NCBI GenBank assembly: GCA_037074705.1
Contig: CM073590.1
Coordinates: 136,915,600 to 136,979,599, forward strand
Direction: 5' to 3'
Length of the DNA: 64,000 bases
Source of the DNA: Zhengitettix transpicula
Taxonomy: Eukaryota > Arthropoda > Insecta > Orthoptera > Tetrigidae
The notes beneath the pieces were generated by a model, which worked only from the letters and a program-made list of their open reading frames with translations, did no database searches and was not told the DNA's origin. Below are positions 1 through 12,195 of the stretch, piece after piece. The position numbers were made by a program, and so were the translations under genes. Each line of letters opens with the position of its first letter. Position 1 is the stretch's first letter.

Positions 1-639
1 TGAGAAGACATGTTCAAGTAACGTTTTTAACACGACTCCGTTCGAGGCAAGAAACCAAATGAAATTCAATAAATATGAACGAGCCATCGAAGGCCATGGG
101 TCCCTTATACCATAATACTCCGAACAACCTCTGAAAGTTGTCTGTGGAGTTCTGGTTCACCCTGTATACACAACTTCCGACACGTCTATTGTATTCTTAC
201 GTTGTTTTTCTTTCCTATAAAGGATATGGATTTGCTTTTAAACATGCTTATTATATTAATTTAATTAATTATTTCTAAGGTTAATTACTAGTGTAAGTTT
301 AAAAATACGAATTTAATTCATATTAATCATAAATATTCCAATATTTGTCATTTTAATAAACATGTTTTTTGTTAATTTTGTACATAATAAAATATCTCAC
401 AATGTACCTTTCATTAAAATATTGGTAACTGCAAAAAACCATGTAGAATATTTATAAAATATTCGAATTTGGTGTCCATAAAAGAGAATCACTGCATGTA
501 GCAGCACCCAGAGAAAAATATTAAAAATGGAAGGCTCTCCATTGTTTTTAGCTAGCAGCCTGCCACTGAATATATTCAGCACTCTACGCTATTAATGGAG
601 CATATGTCTATGCTATGGTTTCCATTATTTATCGCTTTC
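1..639. other. AT-rich DNA, nothing recognised
   Basis: Unassigned AT-rich sequence with many stops in all frames. I see no repeat shared with the rest of the window and no coding signal. Confidence 0.6.
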
Positions 640-925
640 TCGACTGAAAATTTTAGATTTATTTTCTGTGGAAATTGGCCTCAAGAATTGTCGGGTCCGC
701 ATGAATCGCTCCCGAGGTTCGAATGCATTTTACAAGGCAATAAAGCGGCTGCTTGCGAGATGTATGGTGCTGGAATGCCCGCTGTTTTATAGCCCACACA
801 TTAAAGAGCCACGTTGCCGGGGCAGGCGGCCAGGCCGGAAATAGCTTCCGCAATGGCCACTGATACTTCCGCCTCCTGGGCTGCAAACACAACACACACA
901 CCGAAGAGCATGCTTCACGCAGCAA
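640..925. other. GC-richer unique block
   Basis: This block is clearly richer in G+C than its surroundings, with several CpGs and a run of GGC/GCC-rich words around 820-890. Overlapping short frames occur on both strands, but none has family motifs or a compositional bias that marks it as coding. It is not repeated elsewhere in the window. It could be a conserved non-coding element or a decayed exon; the sequence alone does not decide. Confidence 0.35.
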
Positions 926-1894
926 TTACCGAAATTAAAACGCAGCTATCATTTCAATTGCATAATATTTAGTCACAATTTCATTAATATTATCGGTGCA
1001 TTTCTACAAAAGTATTTTTTATACATAATAAACAACTTTTATTCACAAAATGTTGATCTCAGTATTTTTCATTGCAGTATTAGGTGATTATGCCTGTATT
1101 CGCCATTATTCTTATAAAATAAATTTTATATATAAAAGTAATTATAAATTTATTATAATATTACTTGTGGAAGAAAATAAATTGACACCTTTCAGGCCAT
1201 ATGTTATTTTAAATTAACAGCACGGAGAAAATCTAAAATAATTATTTACACGGTTAGCAAAACAACAAATGTATTTGCATAGTAAAAGATCATTCTAATA
1301 TTTTAGTGGCCGTTTGACACATGGCCAAGAAGGTATGTAAAAAACATGTCAAATACTTTTTATCGACAAATAATATTATAACGAATTTTATACTGATTTA
1401 AATATGTAATTTATTGTTTTACATAATGATGATGGCGAATAAAGCCGAAAGTTCCTGTTTATGTTAGGAGATAAATAATTAGAACTACATTTAGTAGTCT
1501 TTATGTAAATAATAAATAAAATAATACAAAAGGCTTAAAAATAAAATATTAAAATTGAAATTTTTATTAATAATAATCTTATTCACTGCATCTGTCGTCT
1601 GCGGATAAGGAATCGCTGTAACATTTTCTGTTATTAAAAACGTATTACCCGCTATATTATTTTCATTCCGAAGTTATTTGATCAATGTACCCTAAATATC
1701 GTGGTTACGTCATCATTCTTATTTGCATATTGTATGCATTGATTCTCAATATTAGGAGTAAATGAGAGATAATGAATTCCAAGTGAACTGTATAAGAAAA
1801 GTCTGTTTACTGTCACTAACTTATTCTGTCCTTTCTTTTAGCCACTTAGAGATAAACGATACGTATAGTTTCATACCTCTGAAATTTTCGGTTA
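926..1894. other. AT-rich DNA, nothing recognised
   Basis: AT-rich filler with poly-A and poly-T tracts and no shared repeat that I can identify. It ends at the truncated 5' end of the first family A repeat. Confidence 0.55.
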
Positions 1895-2437
1895 CTCGGC
1901 CTGTTCTGAGAGGTGTATGTTCCGAGGTCACAGAACTTGGGCATACGGTAAGATTTTTCCGCTATTCCCATTGGAATAGTCGGCCAGCTGCCTCCTAAAC
2001 TGGTCGAGGCACGGAGAGAGGAATGCTGCGTCCCCACAGCAAACTCCTCTCCCGATATCTGAAGGGAGATGGTGAGAAAAATTTCAAAGCTAATTTCACA
2101 ATTTTTTCTTTATGCCTTGTGCTGCTTCCCTCTCCTCCCCCCAACCATAATAATGTTTGTGACACATCCGTACTCATTCCTTATCTTGTCTGACACGTAA
2201 AGAATTTAATCGATAGTCTTGTACCCAATGCCCGACCTACATGATTCAGGTTTTTCTAGGGTTTTCCCTGCATTTCTTTAGGCGAATGCTGGGTAGGATC
2301 CTTATAATATAGCCCGGGGGCCCTAGTTAACCCTTGGCTACCTTCCTCTACCGTTCTGCATTCCCCCTTCCTATGCTATTAAAGAAGAGTTGTCCAATGT
2401 GGATTACCCGCATGTAGCCTGTTGCCCTAAAAAAAAA
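1895..2437 (+). mobile_element. Family A SINE-like element, copy 1 (5'-truncated, with insert)
   Basis: First of eight copies of an A-tailed repeat. It begins abruptly inside the family at CTCGGCCTGTT and ends with GTTGCCCT followed by an A run, the same 3' end as the other copies. Internal landmarks are GGTGTATGTTCC, CCAATGCCCGACCTAC, TTTTCTAGGGTTTTCCCTGC and AGCCCGGGGGCCCTAG. About 150 bases at roughly 2068-2218 replace the short stretch GGAAGGGCGTGGGAC of other copies, so this copy holds a later insertion or belongs to another subfamily. Short frames here are family by-products, not genes. Confidence 0.85.
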
Positions 2438-3564
2438 TTTCGGTAAAAAGTTTCTATTCCAAAAATCCTATTTCTAAAACTATAGTTATCAATTTACAGT
2501 CTTGTACGACTTAAACATTTCACATACTGCTTTCTGTCCATCTTCTCCTGCCTTAGAGGTTTTCAATGTATTATCGAAATGAGTGAATGTAAACTTTGTG
2601 GAGCATAAGTAAATGAATGGTATATAGCTGGTATTTTCTTCGTTAACATTTAATATAATAAAAGGGTTTTCACAAGTTTAAAACCACCTAATTACAAAAT
2701 TTTATGTTAAGTTGAAATGTTGTTTTTGTATATTTTCTTCTATAGTACAATTGCCATTAAATAATCCTGGTATCAGGAATACTTGTGAAGCCTTCTAATA
2801 TTAGAAAGGGGTGACTGAAATTGCTTGATCAAAGAGAACTGGAGTAAAAGATCGAATTTACAACTTATACAGTCAAATTGTTTTTAGTCCAATTGACCAG
2901 TTTTAGAAAACTGACGCTCCATGATTGTCGATGATCGTATGACGCTCAGCAGAAAAAGTATCCAATACAACTTTGGCCGATTTCAGCTGCCGAGAGAGAT
3001 TACATTTATCTGGTTTACATTTATTACCAAAATAGAAATTCATGCAACAAAAATTTTCATCTGGGTCGAATGCGTTACGTTAAAATCGAAACGGCTTCTC
3101 TCTTTCTAATCACAAATTCTCCTACTTGCTTTTCCAATTAACAGATAATTTGATACGGGTGCTAATGTGGATTTCTATCTTGTGAGTATATTTACTTTTG
3201 AGGAACCATTTTGACTATTCTGCTGGACTTCGTTTGAATTTATCAAGCTTCTTATTCAGACATAGTTCGGGAACTAAAGAAATATTTTAGTTCTGTATGC
3301 TGATAAACACTTAAGTTGGGATTTACAACTTGATATCTAAAAAATCAGTAAAGGAATCTACTTCATTCTGAGGTAAAGAAACTGTTTTAGAAAGAAAATT
3401 CTAAAAAGAATATATTCTCTTTTTTTATTTTGCATCGAAATTGGGGATCATGTGCATCAAAATACCTGAACAAACTATTATTCCTGCAAAATAAATGTAT
3501 CATAATTACGTTTAATCTTAGAAGGATGAAAAGTTCTAAATCATTATTTTGAAATGAAAAAATA
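2438..3564. other. AT-rich DNA, nothing recognised
   Basis: No shared repeat or coding signal recognised. Short frames are interrupted and carry no motif. Confidence 0.5.
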
Positions 3565-3689
3565 TTGACTTTTGTTTCACTATTCATATATAAGGTCATA
3601 CTACTTGTTAGGCATTATGGCAAAACATGTATGACAAATGAAAACATATATCATCACATCACAAGAACCATTGTTCAAAAAATTATATT

Positions 3690-3941
3690 TATGTGGACCC
3701 TTTTGTATTTGGATCACGACAACCTTCCAAGTGACTTAAAATTGTGTCCAACTAATGTGCATAGAATTAGGTTAAAAAATATCTTAGTAATATGGTTCTG
3801 AACACGATATCTGATCTGTAATTATGTTATAATAGTAAATAAGTAAAAACTGTATTTCATTGTTAACAAATACGACCATGCTAAAAACTTGTATGTACAA
3901 GTAAAACTGGCAATAAAATTTATTATTATTATTATCATTTA
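3690..3941 (+). pseudogene. Possible LINE 3' end (RT C-terminus and TTA tail)
   Basis: The frame ending near 3801 contains DNLPSDLKLCPTN followed by RIRLKN. This resembles the 'W-N-x-L-P ... F-K-x-x-L-K' ending typical of the C-terminus of Jockey/CR1-type non-LTR reverse transcriptases. About 100 bases downstream comes CAATAAAATTTATTATTATT, an AATAAA followed by a short TTA tract, as in many LINE tails. Nothing of the polymerase core is visible upstream, so this would be a strongly 5'-truncated, decayed copy. The peptide match is short and partly subjective. Confidence 0.35.
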
Positions 3942-6900
3942 TGATGAGACCAGTTTTACCGTTTAGAGAATGTATGCAGTCCGCACATTTGCAAAATATT
4001 TTCCATGGTATGCGCCCGGCTATTTCTTTCAAGCGACAAAGGGCTCGATATTTGTTTCTCGAGATGTAACATAGTTCCTCGAATTTTCATGTGTATATCT
4101 TCCTTTTTCCGAAAAATTCTTAATATTTTGGCTTTGAGAGCATTATACGAGTATTTAAAAGAACATTCTTACTTAATAATGAGAGTGATATTCCCACAAG
4201 TGCCTAGTTGTTGATTCAGATAGATAGAAGAATAACAAAATTGAGTTCCTTTTCTCAGTATTCTTTTCATTTCAAATTGACAAATTGGATTTTCTCTATT
4301 CAGATGAAGGAATTTGTTTATTATTATCAACATAATCAGCTTTTAATCGTCATTTATCTTGTGGCGTGCAGAATAAGCAAGAATTATATTCCATTACGTT
4401 TGTCGTGATGTCATCACGCATTTCTTTGAGTACGATACTTTCTAATCTTGAATTCCAAATTGACTGTACGTCTAACAGATTTTTGTGTTATACGCTTTGC
4501 GAAGCATATTTGTATTCGTCCTTTGAAGAGATTTATTGTATGATTTAAGTTTTAAATTATTTAATTTATTATATAGCATTAAGCTATATGACGTTCGACC
4601 TATTCAAAGAAGCTAGTATTAAATAGAAATCGATGTAGAGGTATACTATACATTTATATAGGCGTATTAAATAATAACATAGATTCCGCCACAAAGTGTA
4701 CATGTACATTTTACTGTACAGTTACCACCAATTAAGCTAACAATAATAAATATTAATTAAATACTGACTATCGCATTCAAATCCTACGTATTGTATAAGT
4801 ACCGAATCTGTGAATTGTAAAATTCATACGCACTGGGATAGAACAGTGCGTATATTCATTATAGCCCATTTTACAACACCATATTGTGTAAATAATTCTT
4901 AGTCATTGTATTCATTTATTAGTAAGAAAACAAAGCTAATACGTGTTTCTTGTGATTTAATGTTTTGTGATTTATTCGAGTAGTACGGAAGACTTACTGT
5001 AATTCTAAAATTCAGGCGTGTACAATGAGACAAGATTAATACTTATAGAGTTCAGAAATAGTGAGATAGCACTGAATTAACTTTAGTTTTAAGGAATATA
5101 AAGTTTCCAGTAAGGCGAATATTTGCTATTCCAATAAAAAAAATCGTTTTTCACGAAAATTTGTTTATAATGAGATTTCATAAATGACTTCTTTGAAGTC
5201 CAAGCCTGTATTGACTTTCGTAAATGTTCTATACATTTTTGTCAGTAATTTATTATAAGTTAAGTAAATATAATGTAATACTTTCCAGACAGCGAAGATT
5301 ATGGCTTGATACTTTAGCCAAATGCTGATGGAACTCAATGAGGTTTGTAGACGTCACCTCATACTGTGAGACCAGTGCTGATTTTCACAATATTGATTCA
5401 TTGTTAACTATCACTTTGTATTATGTTAATTGCTCTTTTGGCTATCTTATCTCAGTGATTTACTGGGGTCCACTAAGTTATACGTAATGGCTCTAAACAC
5501 GAATTCTTGCCACAAATGTTGCCACTGCTTGCCTTCTTTGTCTTAAAATCACAAACTTTTTCAGTTATAGCTAAATCCAAAATATTGTAATTTTTCATTG
5601 TGTGTATTATCAAACTAATATATGTGACAAATAAATTGTGAAGTAATTTACAAACAAAATTGAGGAATGTTATAGCTCATCTAAAAGTCGGTAGACATGA
5701 AAACACTTTTTCATCAGCGTGTTAAGTAGGGGTGCTGTAAATATCTCCATAAATTGCAAACTCTACCTCAATAAAAACCTCGTGATTTGGCTCAAACTGC
5801 ATATAAAGTAAATTACTTTTACTGTTCTACATTCTCGAACCGGCGTACGGCAAGCAGGCAGGTTCTCCACAGCTGATCAGGAACTCTCACAGGAGAGGGT
5901 GTTTCTGGAACTTCACTTCGTACTCGACAATTAGAATTTATGCTCCAATTCCGTTGATTGTCGCTTCTGATTATTAACTATCAGTTTTATTACAATAATT
6001 AAAACGCAGAATTTAAAAGTAACAAATAGAATTTATGCAAAACAAAGAGTTTTCAATTATAAACGGAATAAATCCGTGTATAGGTACTCAATTTAAATAT
6101 CCTGAAAGAGTTAATACGTCGATAAAAGTTTATAATTACAGTACAAGTGTTTGAAAATAACTGCCTTCATTCTTCTAGAATTAAAAATGCTAAAAATACA
6201 CTAAACCAATAATCGAATTCACTTCATTATAATATACAGTGTTACTTTACGCATTTTAGTGAAATGCATGTTAACCTTGTTTCCACGTGAACGTAAGCTT
6301 AAGACTTCATTCCTCCCTTCTTTCTTTGACTACACAGTATCGGAGGCTGCCGTATATTTGAAGACGATGACTCAGTAAGCAAGATTGCAGTTACGGAAAG
6401 TTATATGCTTTTAGCACTAAAGCCCCGTGCCACCAGACTTTACTGCGCCAACGAGGTGCGGCAAGAATTTGTTTGTAATGGCTTTCAAGATAGCGAGGAA
6501 ATTAAACTCGTAAATTTGCTATCCTAGGAACAGCGACACGTTTCCTTGTTTAAATTCTCCGATGACATAGTTTTTCGTAACAGAGAAGAGATGAAAATTC
6601 AAGAGAATTTCTGGTTTGAAACTTAATCTCAGAGAAGGAAACATTCTCGAAATGTGTAATTAAGTAAATGCCAAGCAAGCGCAAAATATAAAATGTACGC
6701 ATTAATTCCGAGTTCATTCCTATATGAAAATAAAATTATTAAAAATATATTTTATCAAACATAACGCAATCAAGTATTTTTATTTTCTAAGAAAAATATT
6801 GATAAGTTTGTAATTTTTCGCTTTATGAATTGATTATAAGTGTATTTTTACGACTATATTTTCTGAATATTATAAATTTGGTTTAAATTTCTGAAATAAC

Positions 6901-7542
6901 TGTTCGGGGAAAGAGAAATAGATAATTATACAAAATAGAATTATATTGTCATGGTTTTTCAATTAATAAGGCGTTCATAGTGATAGTTATCAGAATTTAC
7001 AATTACAAATTCTATTTGTGAAAAGTAACAGAACACACTATTAAAACTAATAAAATGCATATTATCCAGATAAAGTCCAGTATAATACCGATAATTTTGT
7101 TTATTTTTTAATTATAAACTAGCACTTAATTTCGTCTGTTATTTGGCTATTAATTTATCTAATTAATATTATTCACTAATATTCGGACTTCCTTAGGAAT
7201 GTATCCAACGGAAAATAATAAATAAAATAACTAATTATTTTTAGTCATGAATTTGTGTGTTTGAATTTGAATTGATTTTTAATTAATTTTGCACAGTAAA
7301 AATCTATTCCATTAATATATTTAAGCCATAATGTTATCACTATACATAAAACAGAAGACAAACATGAATTATATTGGAATAATTTTTAATTTTTAAACGT
7401 AGAACAAAATTTATTTAAACGTAATTTATCAGAAATATTAATAATAAAAATATTATTTTAATTTATCTTTAATGTCTCATTATAATTAAAAACATATTAA
7501 TATAAGATACGCGAATAACTCTTAATAAATCTAATCCTATCT
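3942..7542. other. AT-rich DNA with two slightly GC-richer patches
   Basis: No gene or repeat family recognised over 3.6 kb. Patches around 5820-5940 and 6290-6560 have more G+C and look unique. They could be short conserved elements but show no splice-bounded frame that I can support. Confidence 0.45.
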
Positions 7543-7790
7543 GTAACATTGCGACATGCAATAACAAATGTAAAAACGTACTTCTAATGACAGTTTATTA
7601 CGATTCATGTGTAATATAAAACTCATTCCGAACTCTTAAACAACTTCTTTAAATGGTCCATGAAACGTAACATTGCGACATGCAATAACAAATGTAAAAA
7701 CGTACTTCTAATGACAGTTTATTACGATTCATGTGTAATATAAAACTCATTCCGAACTCTTAAACAACTTCTTTAAATGGTCCATGAAAC
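7543..7790 (+). repeat. Tandem duplication, 2 x 124 bp
   Basis: The segment beginning GTAACATTGCGACATGC at 7543 recurs at 7667, and the repeat ends at 7790. By eye the two 124-base units are identical base for base, so the duplication is recent or is an assembly artefact. No frame or known element lies within the unit. Confidence 0.95.
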
Positions 7791-7996
7791 GTAATTTATA
7801 ACCAATACTTTACACATGACACCAACAATAAATGTAAAATAATAAACCAATCATCGTGTTTTCATGCTACATTGAGTCAATAATTTAATAAACAAAACTA
7901 AAAGATACGTTTTCCCTTTTCATCGCATTAAATTCTCTCATAGTGTTTTTCTAAAATTTCATCAATATGAATAGTTTTTAGATTTTGATCTGTTTT

Positions 7997-8569
7997 TAGG
8001 TAGCCACCCACAAGCCTGCGAGAGAATTCTCTCGCAGGTGGCCTGCGAGGGATGTTCTCTCGTAGGCAGAACCTTTTAGGAGAGATACGAAGGGGCTACC
8101 TTTGGGTATACCTTTTCCTCTCCGGTTTTGAACTAAGGTTCCCACAAGCCGAGGCACCTCGGCCTGTTTTGAGAGGTGTATGTTCCGGGGTCACAGACCT
8201 TGGGCATACGGTAAGAGTTGTTCTCTATTCCCATTGGAATAGTCGGCCAGCTGCCTCCTAAACTGGTCGAGGCACGGAGAAGGGATTGCTGCGTCCCCAA
8301 AGCAAACTCCTCTCCCGCTATCGGAAGGGCGTGGGACAAGTACCCAATGCCCGACCTACCTGATGCAGGTTTTTCTAGGGTTTTCCCTGCATTTCTTTAG
8401 GCGAATGCCGGGTAGGGTCCTTATAATATAGCCCGGGGGCCCTAGTTAACCCTTGGCTACCTTCCTCCTTCCTTCCACATCCCCCCTTTCAAATCCCTTC
8501 CTATGCTATTAAAGGGGAGTTGCCCAACGTGGATCACCCTCATGTAGCCTGTTGCCCTATAAAAAAAAA
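7997..8569 (+). mobile_element. Family A SINE-like element, copy 2 (full length, with TSD)
   Basis: The most complete copy. The 12-base sequence TTGATCTGTTTT lies directly before it (7985-7996) and directly after its A tail (8570-8581), a clear target-site duplication. The 5' end holds two inverted motifs based on CCTGCGAG. The body carries GGTTCCCACAAGCCGAGGC, the middle landmarks of the family and GTTGCCCTAT plus an A tail. I find no convincing tRNA A or B box, so the promoter type is unknown. The A tail, 5'-truncated relatives and TSD fit target-primed reverse transcription by a partner LINE. The 68- and 69-residue frames on opposite strands recur in other copies but overlap each other and are probably not translated. 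Confidence 0.9.
8015..8038. repeat. Perfect 24-bp palindrome at family A 5' end
   Basis: CCTGCGAGAGAA is followed immediately by its exact reverse complement. A second, imperfect version built on CCTGCGAGGGATGTTCTCTC follows at about 8042-8068. Copy 8 keeps one such hairpin near 63575-63600. The paired motif could fold in RNA at the 5' end of the transcript, or be a seed for template switching. Confidence 0.85.
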
Positions 8570-8581
8570 TTGATCTGTTTT

Positions 8582-9562
8582 AAAACATGGGTCTCAATTC
8601 ACGTTATTCTATTTCTTAGATTTAATTACGCTCACAGAGTTATAACATCGGCAAGCTTCCAACAATCACAGTAGATTATATGGTTATGAAGGAGTGAAAA
8701 CAAAAATCGCTATCCACAATCAGAATCAGCTCACATTAGAGGAAAATAAGGCCCTGTGCACACGTAGTTACTCAAAAGAAACGGAACTGATTTGTTATTG
8801 AAATTACTAACCGGTTATTAACTCATTTGAGATGCAGCTCCGAACTCGAGGAAACTCAGAAGTGATCAAAACCGATAGTTTCTGTGTTGTCGGAGTGGAA
8901 CAACAGTCACTGGCTTTGGATAATTATTAAGCGCTATATTACTACTATTATCATTACAGAAGAAATAGAAAAGGAAGAACATTTTGGGTTCATCCATGTA
9001 TTGACAGAAATTTAAACTACCGATTATTTGTTGCTGGAAAAGAACTTAGGATTACATTTGCAAAATTTTATATTCAATTGTTGTTCGTTCATAATTGTCA
9101 TACACAAAAATTGAATTGTTCAGTCGTGTCCAAAAACATTAGTTTAAACAACCACAACTTAGATTGGCAAACTGCTAAAATTTTATACGGAGAAAAAAAT
9201 TGTAGTGAATAATAATTTGGCTGCAAATGTCAAAAAATTATACTAATAATTTAAATAAAATTAATATACAATATTGTTGTTTTAAATGCAATTATCATTA
9301 AATTAAATATTATTCAATATAGGCCAAAAGTTATACTCTCCATCACTCATTTCGACTCCATTGTGCGTTAAAAGCAGGCGCTTTTAGAAATATCTCTCCA
9401 AAATTTCATTATTATTTAAAGTACAGGAAATAAATTGTAAGTATTTTTTTTTAATATTAACAAAATTTATCATAACTTTTTAGATATTATGATTGTTTAA
9501 AAAAATTCTTTAAATTTTTAGATACATGTATAATTCTTCTATCTGAGAAGGAAAAAAACGTT
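8582..9562. other. AT-rich DNA, nothing recognised
   Basis: Unassigned sequence between two retroposed repeats; no coding or repeat signal recognised. Confidence 0.5.
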
Positions 9563-9765
9563 TGAGCTCCGGCGCTGTAGGGGTCAGCGTGACTGCCTTG
9601 CATTATAGAGGTCCCGGGTTCGAATCCCAGCGAGGCATGGATGTTTGTGTGCGTGAGAGAAACTCTCGTCAATTAGGCCCCCGACAAGACAAATATGTGT
9701 ACCCATAATGAGCCACTAATGACCTGAGAAGTTGTTGCGACTGTAAATAAATCAATTAATAAAAC
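9563..9765 (+). mobile_element. tRNA-derived SINE
   Basis: The head resembles a tRNA gene: an A-box-like GCTGTAGGGGTCAGCGTGAC at about 9574-9593, then a textbook B box GGTTCGAATCC at 9617-9627. These would form an internal RNA polymerase III promoter. The tRNA-unrelated body includes GCATGGATGTTTGTGTG and CACTAATGACCTGAGA, and the element ends in AATAAATCAATTAATAAAA. The minus-strand repeat at 22436-22650 shares these same landmarks, which shows this is a dispersed family and not a true tRNA gene. It would depend on a LINE for movement. Confidence 0.85.
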
Positions 9766-11935
9766 CGTGCTACATTAATTTAAAAAATTCTGACATGTTG
9801 CCGATTTCTTTATATAAAAATATTAGATTATAAATAAATTATAAATTTTTATTAAATTATGTAAAGTTACTGTTTTTATAATTAAACTAATTAAATTCTC
9901 AGAGAATACGATGCCTCAAGAGGAACTTGATGATTCAAATCCAAAGCGACTCTGCATGACGAGTTGCTTGCAAATTGACTGCTAACGCATTACTGACTGG
10001 TTACTGTCAAGAAGCGTCGTCTGCAGTGTCCCATTCATTTACAAAGGATTAGTTAGTGCTTTCCACTCCTGGTTCCAGTTCAAACGCATAAACATGACAA
10101 ATGTAAACTGCTCGGCTATCATGGAGTCAAAATGTTCCGTGTTACTCATGCAAAAATCGCATATTAAATTAATTCAATACCAATTGAAGAATCTGTCTCA
10201 ATATTATTCAAGAACTTACTCGTATGTTTTCTTCTGAAGAATCAGTAAATTATACTTATACAGTGACGACTTGTGCCAAGTGAGGTCCGACTTGTAGATC
10301 GAATATTTCTTCGTGTCGTGTTCCTGAAGCATGACGTTTCGAATAGTCTGGGTTTAGCGTAGAATTGGCCGAATATCCTGAATATATCACTCCGCCAATA
10401 AAGTGCGGATCAAATGGGGCGATATAGCGGTATTGAACGCTAATGTTGATCGTATCAGTCAATGCTTTATTTTTTCATGCTGCCGCATTACGTTTCCATT
10501 TAGTGATTAATGATGAAGGCTGCACCGAGGCAGGATACAGTATTTTACCGTTTAACGAAAGCTATTTAAAACCAGTTACATGTACTCGCTTTCGCTTAAA
10601 CAATTGGCCCCCAACAAAAATAAATTTCTGTTCTTCAAATTCAGTTATTATAGCATACAAAATTTTATAAAAATTGTGTTTCGTCAAAATAATATACGAA
10701 ACATTCATTAGCACATGTAAATGATTTGAGGCGTAACAATAGCTTATTGTTATAAATTCGTTGAGTTCAGTTTCGATCACTATAGACCTATAAAGTAGTA
10801 TGCAACCTCCGCATTATTTTGACCACAATAATATTTTATTTATTTTTATAATGAACAATACCCAGTAAATGAGGTAAAGTTTCCGACAATTTCCTCGTTC
10901 CTGAATGTAACTAACTGTAATTCACGGGTTTTAGTTCCTATTTAGAAAACATCGCACCATAAAAAATGTAACAATAATTAACTAATAATAAAATATTTGT
11001 GTGCAAATCGCACCTTCGATATTTATGTATTTAATTGGTAATAATTTTATATAAATGGATTTTTCATCATTGAATTAAAATTTAATGTTTTTTAATTAAT
11101 TTTTCATGGAATTTTTAGACTACGAATTTATTATTTAATCTAATTTACAGCTGAAAAGTTAACATAAAATTTCGTGTTTGTTTTATTATAATGTCTAAAA
11201 AATTTCATAATAAATTTCTGACTAATAAGCATTTTTCATTTATTTAAATAGGTCTGAGAAATATAATTGTTAAGAATTTATTCCATTCTACTCTATTGTA
11301 TACAACAGATAGTAAACAAGTATCGCGTGTTGCATACATACAAGGGGCGCTTAATGTTATTTCAAAAAAGTGATGGAAAAATGGTGTCAATTTTTTGTAA
11401 AAAAAAATTAAAATTCTCACAAAGGATTACAAAAACTATGCAAAAATATAATTCAAGTAAGTTGTAGAAGAATTTGGTGTACATAATAATCATTATTACA
11501 GTTAATTGAGTTTTGCGTATCAAATTATATTTATATTAAAATAATATTATAATTTCAAATTAAATTGTCACTAAAACTTTACTGTATTTTGGAGTAATAG
11601 AAATTATGACGCATTTTCTACACGATCCAAATCACCATTACGTGAGTTAAATTTGCGGAAACATGTAAGAGATTATTGAACTGAAGGAAATATGTGAACT
11701 AAATTCAATTAAGAAAGTATAGAAGAGTTTATTTTTGCTTATTTTGTGATAATTATATCGTACAAACAAAGAACAGAAAATCAAACGTAACTAAAGTACA
11801 AATTCTGACTTGCATGAACGATTTCATTGCTTGAAACGCATCTCGTTTCACGTTAATAAGTAAATAGTGCCGGTTAAATATTTAATTGCATCAAAAACAT
11901 TTGGAAGTGTTCCCTCATTTTGACTTGAAATTTCA
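9766..11935. other. AT-rich DNA, nothing recognised
   Basis: No gene or repeat assigned. A mildly GC-richer patch lies at about 9950-10130. Open frames around 10256-10670 lie on opposite strands and lack motifs. Confidence 0.45.
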
Positions 11936-12195
11936 CCATGAGAGAGAGTCAGCGAGCACATTCGTCTATAACTGGGAATTGTCATTCCGAGGCACTACGG
12001 TCCCGAAGCTCCCCTCCGTCCATTGATCATCCCTTGTCACTTGGTCGGGGCGGGCTTTCACTTGTTACCACGTGCACAGTTCCCTTGCGACCCACAGCGG
12101 TTTGTTACCTGTCCCCAGCGCTCCCCTGCATTAACACTCTGGCTGCCAGGCAATAAACCAGAGACCCGTATTGATCGCCAGACGCGGATGCAAAA
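11936..12195. other. GC-richer unique block
   Basis: A sharply bounded GC-rich stretch in AT-rich DNA. Two overlapping plus-strand frames of 60-72 residues exist, rich in Ser, Pro and Arg as expected of any GC-rich DNA; neither shows a recognisable domain. CACGTG and several CpGs are present. Possible regulatory element or non-coding exon. Confidence 0.35.

Noticed and set aside
7543..7790. Start of a satellite or CRISPR-like array
   Set aside because: Only two contiguous 124-base units exist, with no spacers and no further copies.
9563..9640. tRNA gene with good A and B boxes
   Set aside because: The acceptor stem does not close, there is no anticodon arm I can fold, and the head continues into a body shared with the repeat at 22436-22650. 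It is a SINE.
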